Origin: an uncultured Prevotella sp.
GTDB lineage: Bacteria; Bacteroidota; Bacteroidia; Bacteroidales; Bacteroidaceae
Assembly: GCA_900541335.1 (NCBI GenBank)
Contig: UQJC01000001.1
Location: 62,001 to 126,000, forward strand
Length of the DNA stretch: 64,000 bases
Direction: 5' to 3'
Both the position numbers and the translations under genes were made by a program. Every line of letters starts with the position of its first letter. Position 1 is the first letter of the stretch. Positions 59,942-64,000 of the stretch are shown here, piece by piece. The notes beneath the pieces are model-generated. The model had not been told where the DNA came from. It saw only the letters and a program-made list of their open reading frames with translations, and made no database searches.

Positions 59942-61996
59942 ATGTCAGAAGAAATCAACGCTAACAATCCTTCAGAAGTCATTTACGACGAAAGCAAGAT
60001 ACGCCACCTCGAAGATACGGAACACATCCGTACCCGTCCGGGTATGTACATCGGACGCTTAGGTGACGGTTCGCATGCTGAAGACGGTATCTACGTCCTA
60101 CTCAAAGAAAGTATTGACAACAGCATTGACGAATTCAACGAAGGTTTTGGCAAGCGCATTGAGGTCAATATCTACGATAACCTTACGGCTGAAGTCCGCG
60201 ACTACGGTCGTGGCATTCCTCTCGGAGCCCTGATTGATGCGGTATCGCGCCTCAATACGGGTGGTAAATACGACACAGCCGTCTTTACAGCCTCGGTCGG
60301 TATGAATGGTGTCGGTCTGAAGGCGGTCAATGCCTTATCCAGCCGATTTATTGCCCGAAGCGTGCGCGACGGACAAATGCGCGAGGCTATCTTCGAACGC
60401 GGTGTACTGATCAGCGACGAATCTGGACAGACGGAGGAAGAAAACGGTACGTACATCTTCTTTGAACCTGACAAGACTCTCTTCCAGAACTATCGTTTCC
60501 ACGGTGAATACGTGGAGAATATGTTGCGTAATTACACCTATTTGAATACGGGACTGGCCATCTTCTACAACGACCGCCGCATTCTTAGCCGCAACGGCCT
60601 GGAGGACTTGCTCAACGACAACATGACGGCTCCGGGACTTTACCCCGTCATCCACCTCACGGGACAGGGCATCGACATTGCCTTTACCCATACCTCGCAA
60701 TACGGCGAGGAGTATTACTCCTTTGTCAACGGTCAGCATACCACGCAGGGCGGTACGCACCAAAGTGCCTTCAAGGAACACATTGCCCGTACGATTAAGG
60801 AATACTTCGGTAAGAACTACGACGTACAGGACGTGCGCAACGGCTTGGTTGCTGCCATTGCCATCCGCGTGATTGAACCTCTGTTTGAAAGCCAGACTAA
60901 AATCAAGTTAGGCTCGCTCACCATGGCTCCCGACAAGGATTCAAACGGTAATTCCTTCCCCCTCTCAGGGGTCAGCGTCAACAAGTTTGTAGCCGACTTT
61001 ATCAAGGAGAATGTGGACAACTACCTCCACATGCACACCGATGTTGCAGACGTAATCAAGCAGAAGATTGAGGAAAGTGAGAAGGAACGCAAGGCTATTG
61101 CGGGGGTTACCAAACTGGCACGCGAACGCGCCAAAAAGGCCAACCTTCACAATCGAAAGCTACGCGACTGCCGCATTCACTTAAACGACCCAGCACCCAA
61201 AAGCAAGAAGAAGGACGAAGACGACAACGACCCACGCCAGGATTCATCCATCTTCATCACCGAGGGTGACTCGGCTAGCGGCTCAATTACCAAAAGCCGC
61301 GATGTCAACACGCAAGCCGTATTCTCGCTGCGTGGCAAACCGCTCAACTGCTTCGGACTGACCAAGAAGGTTGTCTACGAAAACGAAGAGTTCAACCTCC
61401 TGCAAGCTGCCCTCAACATTGAGGACGGACTCGACGGTCTACGCTATAACAAAGTGATTGTAGCTACCGATGCTGATGTTGACGGCATGCACATCCGCTT
61501 GCTGATGATAACCTTCTTCCTGCAATTCTTCCCCGACCTTATTAAGAAAGGGCACGTATACATCCTGCAAACACCACTCTTCCGTGTGCGCAACAAGAAG
61601 AAGAAGATCAAGGCAAACACCGGCAACGGAAAGAAGACGGACAAAAAAATCAGTGAAAAAAGTGCAGGAGCGGCGATTCTAAAGAAGGCACAGGCCAGCG
61701 AACGCTCGGAGTTCGAAACCATCTACTGCTACTCTGAAGAGGAACGAATCGCTGCTATCGAGAAGTTAGGTCCCGACCCCGAAATCACCCGATTCAAAGG
61801 TTTGGGCGAAATTTCTCCCGATGAGTTCAAACACTTTATTGGTCCGCACATGCGCCTTGAACCCGTCACCCTCCACAAAAGTGACAATGTCAACTCCCTG
61901 CTCGAATACTACATGGGTAAAAACACCATGGAGCGACAGGGCTTCATTATCGACAATCTGGTCGTAGAAGAGGACTTGGCGGAAGAGGAACTGTAA
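59942..61996 (+). CDS. parE: DNA topoisomerase IV subunit B
   Basis: ATPase subunit of a type IIA topoisomerase that unlinks daughter chromosomes. The 684 residues contain the GHKL ATPase (SIDNSIDEF, GRGIPLG, GMNGVGLKAVNALS), a transducer domain and the TOPRIM domain with EGDSASG from 441 and DADVDG from 510. The ending FIIDNLVVEEDLAEEEL matches the ParE form in Bacteroidales better than GyrB. parC is not in the window. An ATG at 59942 precedes a short variable acidic N-terminus. coaD follows after 165 nt. Confidence 0.9.
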   Translation: MSEEINANNPSEVIYDESKIRHLEDTEHIRTRPGMYIGRLGDGSHAEDGIYVLLKESIDNSIDEFNEGFGKRIEVNIYDNLTAEVRDYGRGIPLGALIDAVSRLNTGGKYDTAVFTASVGMNGVGLKAVNALSSRFIARSVRDGQMREAIFERGVLISDESGQTEEENGTYIFFEPDKTLFQNYRFHGEYVENMLRNYTYLNTGLAIFYNDRRILSRNGLEDLLNDNMTAPGLYPVIHLTGQGIDIAFTHTSQYGEEYYSFVNGQHTTQGGTHQSAFKEHIARTIKEYFGKNYDVQDVRNGLVAAIAIRVIEPLFESQTKIKLGSLTMAPDKDSNGNSFPLSGVSVNKFVADFIKENVDNYLHMHTDVADVIKQKIEESEKERKAIAGVTKLARERAKKANLHNRKLRDCRIHLNDPAPKSKKKDEDDNDPRQDSSIFITEGDSASGSITKSRDVNTQAVFSLRGKPLNCFGLTKKVVYENEEFNLLQAALNIEDGLDGLRYNKVIVATDADVDGMHIRLLMITFFLQFFPDLIKKGHVYILQTPLFRVRNKKKKIKANTGNGKKTDKKISEKSAGAAILKKAQASERSEFETIYCYSEEERIAAIEKLGPDPEITRFKGLGEISPDEFKHFIGPHMRLEPVTLHKSDNVNSLLEYYMGKNTMERQGFIIDNLVVEEDLAEEEL

Positions 61997-62161
61997 CAAC
62001 AGATACAGAAGGAGCATCACATACAGAAGCAGGAAGAAGCTTTAAAAGCCAGGGGCTTCCCAGCAATAAGTTTGGGAGTTCTTCCCTTCTCACATGCCCC
62101 ATTTTCAGTAAGCAACTCTCCCAACCTCTCTACTTAAAACTCATAAACTTCTTTCTCTCTT

Positions 62162-62611
62162 ATGAAGGTTGCCATCTTTCCTGGGTCTTTCGACCCCTTT
62201 ACCGTGGGCCACGCCAGCATCGTCGAACGTGGTCTCCCAATGTTCGACCGTATCGTCATTGGTGTAGGTGTCAATGACAGCAAACGTTCCTTACTCACGC
62301 CCGAAGAACGCGTAGAAGCCATTCGAAAACTCTACGAAGAGGAACCGCGTATCAAAGTTGTGTCCTACAACGACCTGACCGTAGACCTCGTACGAAGAGA
62401 AGGAGCGCAATTTATCTTGCGCGGACTCCGCTCAGTCAAGGACTTCGAATACGAACGCGACATTGCCGCTATGAACAACCGCCTCTCGGGCGTGGAAACA
62501 GTATTACTCTTTACCGAAGCCCATTATTCTGATATTTCCTCCAGCGTAGTGCGCGAACTCATAGCCTTTGGCAAGGATGTCTCTGAATTCCTTCCTAAAA
62601 AGAAAGGTTAG
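62162..62611 (+). CDS. coaD: Phosphopantetheine adenylyltransferase
   Basis: Penultimate enzyme of coenzyme A synthesis; adenylates 4'-phosphopantetheine. The 149 residues contain the nucleotidyltransferase motif GSFDPFTVGH (8-17), RGLRSVKDFEYE and the C-terminal ISSSVVRE. Length is typical. It lies between parE and an S41 protease gene, an order I associate with Bacteroidales. The start codon ATG at 62162 is unambiguous. Confidence 0.96.
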   Translation: MKVAIFPGSFDPFTVGHASIVERGLPMFDRIVIGVGVNDSKRSLLTPEERVEAIRKLYEEEPRIKVVSYNDLTVDLVRREGAQFILRGLRSVKDFEYERDIAAMNNRLSGVETVLLFTEAHYSDISSSVVRELIAFGKDVSEFLPKKKG

Positions 62612-62664
62612 AAGTTACGGATTACGAATAATGGAGTGACACACTCCCTCACAATCATTCTGAC

Positions 62665-64000
62665 ATGAAACATTTATTTCTTCTCCTTGCGGCTCTGCTT
62701 ACGCTGCCCACTCATGCCCAACGCGGCTTTGAGGACATTGATGTAGAGCAAATCAAGAAACTGCAAATGGCGCAAGTCGCCATCACCAGCCTCTACGTGG
62801 ACACCGTAGACCAAAATAAACTGGTGGAGGATGCCATCAACGGCATACTTGGCAAACTCGATCCACACTCCTCCTATACCAATGCCAAACAGACGAAAAA
62901 GCTCAACGAGCCCCTCTCGGGCAACTTCGAGGGCATCGGTGTGAGCTTTAATATGGTCAAAGACACCTTGTTGGTCTTGCAAGTTATCAGCAAAGGCCCC
63001 AGCGAAAAGGCAGGTATTCTATCGGGCGATCGCATCATTGCGGTAAACGGCACCAAGATTGCCGGCGTCAAGATGGATCGCGACAGCATCATGACCCGTC
63101 TGCGTGGTCCGAAGGGTACAATTGCCAACCTTGACATTGTGCGAAGAGGGGCCAACGAAGTACTTCACTTCAAGGTTACGCGTGACAAAATCCCCGTCAA
63201 CACGGTCGATGCCGCCTACATGATTACACCTACCGCAGGCTACATTCACCTCGACAGCTTCGGTGCCACTTCCGGCAAAGAGATTGACGATAAAATTAAG
63301 ATGCTCCAGGAAGCGGGCATGAAGGACTTGATTCTTGACTTGGAATTCAACGGAGGCGGTTACCTCAATGCTGCACAGGAAGTGGCCAGCCAATTTCTCC
63401 CAAAAGGCTCTATGATTGTCTACACCGAAGGTCGTGTCATGCCGCGCCAAGAGCTCGTAGCAGAAGGCTTCGGACGCATGCAAAAAGAAGGTCGCGTTGT
63501 GATTCTCGTAGACGAATTCACCGCCTCGGCAGCTGAAATTGTCAGCGGTGCCGTACAAGACCATGACCGTGGAGTCATCATCGGTCGCCGTACCTTTGGT
63601 AAAGGTTTGGTACAACGCCCCATCGACCTGCCCGACGGCTCCATGATTCGCCTCACCGTGTCACACTACTATACACCCTCGGGCCGTTGCATCCAAAAGC
63701 CTTACGTCAAAGGCGAAAAGGAGGAATACAACAACGACCTCGACAAGCGTTATACCCACGGAGAACTAACTTGTCTCGACAGCATCCACCTGGATTCTAC
63801 CAAGGTGTACAAGACCTTGGTCAAGGGTCGCACCGTCTATGGTGGCGGTGGCATCATGCCCGACATTTTCGTACCTCTCGACACGACGGCTTACACGCCT
63901 TACTACCGCGCATTGCGCCGCCATAACCTCATTAACGAGAATGTATTGCGCTTTGTAGACGAAAATCGCAAACAGCTTAAGCGGAAGTACCGCAAGTTTG
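62665..64000 (+). CDS. S41-family C-terminal processing peptidase, 3' end cut by window
   Basis: The frame opens at the ATG at 62665 and is still open at the window edge (445 codons visible). Signal peptide MKHLFLLLAALLTLPTHA. A PDZ domain (about 85-170, with GIGVSFNM and GILSGDRIIAVNG) is followed by the S41 domain. Catalytic Ser288 is in TASAAEI and Lys313 in FGKGLV, again 25 residues apart. It is a second, distinct tail-specific protease of the window (compare 41092-42780). The start is 53 nt after the coaD stop, so co-transcription is likely. Confidence 0.92.
   Translation, partial: MKHLFLLLAALLTLPTHAQRGFEDIDVEQIKKLQMAQVAITSLYVDTVDQNKLVEDAINGILGKLDPHSSYTNAKQTKKLNEPLSGNFEGIGVSFNMVKDTLLVLQVISKGPSEKAGILSGDRIIAVNGTKIAGVKMDRDSIMTRLRGPKGTIANLDIVRRGANEVLHFKVTRDKIPVNTVDAAYMITPTAGYIHLDSFGATSGKEIDDKIKMLQEAGMKDLILDLEFNGGGYLNAAQEVASQFLPKGSMIVYTEGRVMPRQELVAEGFGRMQKEGRVVILVDEFTASAAEIVSGAVQDHDRGVIIGRRTFGKGLVQRPIDLPDGSMIRLTVSHYYTPSGRCIQKPYVKGEKEEYNNDLDKRYTHGELTCLDSIHLDSTKVYKTLVKGRTVYGGGGIMPDIFVPLDTTAYTPYYRALRRHNLINENVLRFVDENRKQLKRKYRKF

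Noticed and set aside
62665..64000. Second S41 gene as a duplicate of the gene at 41092-42780
   Set aside because: Both share the domain plan and Ser-Lys spacing, but sequence, length of linkers and C-terminal parts differ widely; they are distinct paralogues, not a recent duplication.

Overview
The window looks like a chromosomal segment of a Bacteroidales bacterium (phylum Bacteroidota). Family level is less certain; a Prevotellaceae-like organism is my best guess. The reasons are the gene families (DPP IV-type S9 peptidase, DUF3109, DUF4271, DUF4369, DUF4252, DUF5689, choice-of-anchor J lipoproteins, GH95 fucosidase, TonB-dependent receptor), the local gene order (DUF4271-hemD-rnpA-yidD-tatD-tyrS; acpP-fabF-rnc; parE-coaD-S41 peptidase), the lack of clear Shine-Dalgarno sites, and promoter elements of the Bacteroidota type (TTTG, 19-20 nt, TAnnTTTG). 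There is no phage, plasmid, transposase or CRISPR array; most of the window is core genome.

Layout. 1-6.3 kb (+): the 3' part of a serine acetyltransferase gene, an RNA methyltransferase with a long basic tail, DPP IV, uracil-DNA glycosylase and a Cys-rich DUF3109 protein. 6.4-20.1 kb (-): a ComM/YifB ATPase, a TonB-domain protein preceded by repeat array 1, a DUF4369/thioredoxin-fold lipoprotein lacking its CxxC, a TPR/OmpA-like lipoprotein, lgt, ychF, a GH95 alpha-L-fucosidase, and an ArnT-GtrA-GtrB lipid-linked sugar cassette with 4-nt overlaps. 20.4-22.5 kb (+): an OmpA-family protein and an unknown lipoprotein. 22.6-32.6 kb (-): tyrS, tatD, yidD, rnpA, hemD, DUF4271, a LOG-family protein, metK with a long structured leader, a 1.5-kb region without protein genes that holds repeat array 3, and nadB. 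32.8-45.1 kb (mostly +): an M16 peptidase, a methyltransferase, an ECF sigma factor with a probable anti-sigma partner and a DUF4252 protein, a Nudix hydrolase and tRNA-Asn (both -), a PfkB kinase, an S41 protease and pnp. 45.6-53.3 kb: a secreted endonuclease/exonuclease/phosphatase protein diverging from a TonB-dependent receptor, a DUF5689 lipoprotein, a choice-of-anchor J lipoprotein and a DRGH nuclease, together a plausible nucleic-acid scavenging locus. 53.4-64 kb (+): acpP, fabF, rnc with a very long disordered tail, an N-acetyltransferase, repeat array 2, parE, coaD and the 5' part of a second S41 protease gene.

The least expected signal is a set of three intergenic arrays (about 8.63-8.83, 29.98-30.52 and 59.43-59.75 kb), all with a 42-bp period and internal dyad symmetry. 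Arrays 1 and 2 are one sequence family. Because 42 is divisible by 3, both strands stay open and read as 14-residue repeats of the form M-x-x-R-x-L-R-x-H-I. On the minus strand the best units of the two arrays encode the same ten residues while differing at four nucleotides, all synonymous. Array 3 has the same period but a different and more eroded sequence, and includes mutually exclusive long hairpins. A second theme is that three RNA enzymes here (the RlmL-like methyltransferase, PNPase and RNase III) carry low-complexity charged C-terminal tails. All coordinates, motifs and translations were read by eye; no database search was run.
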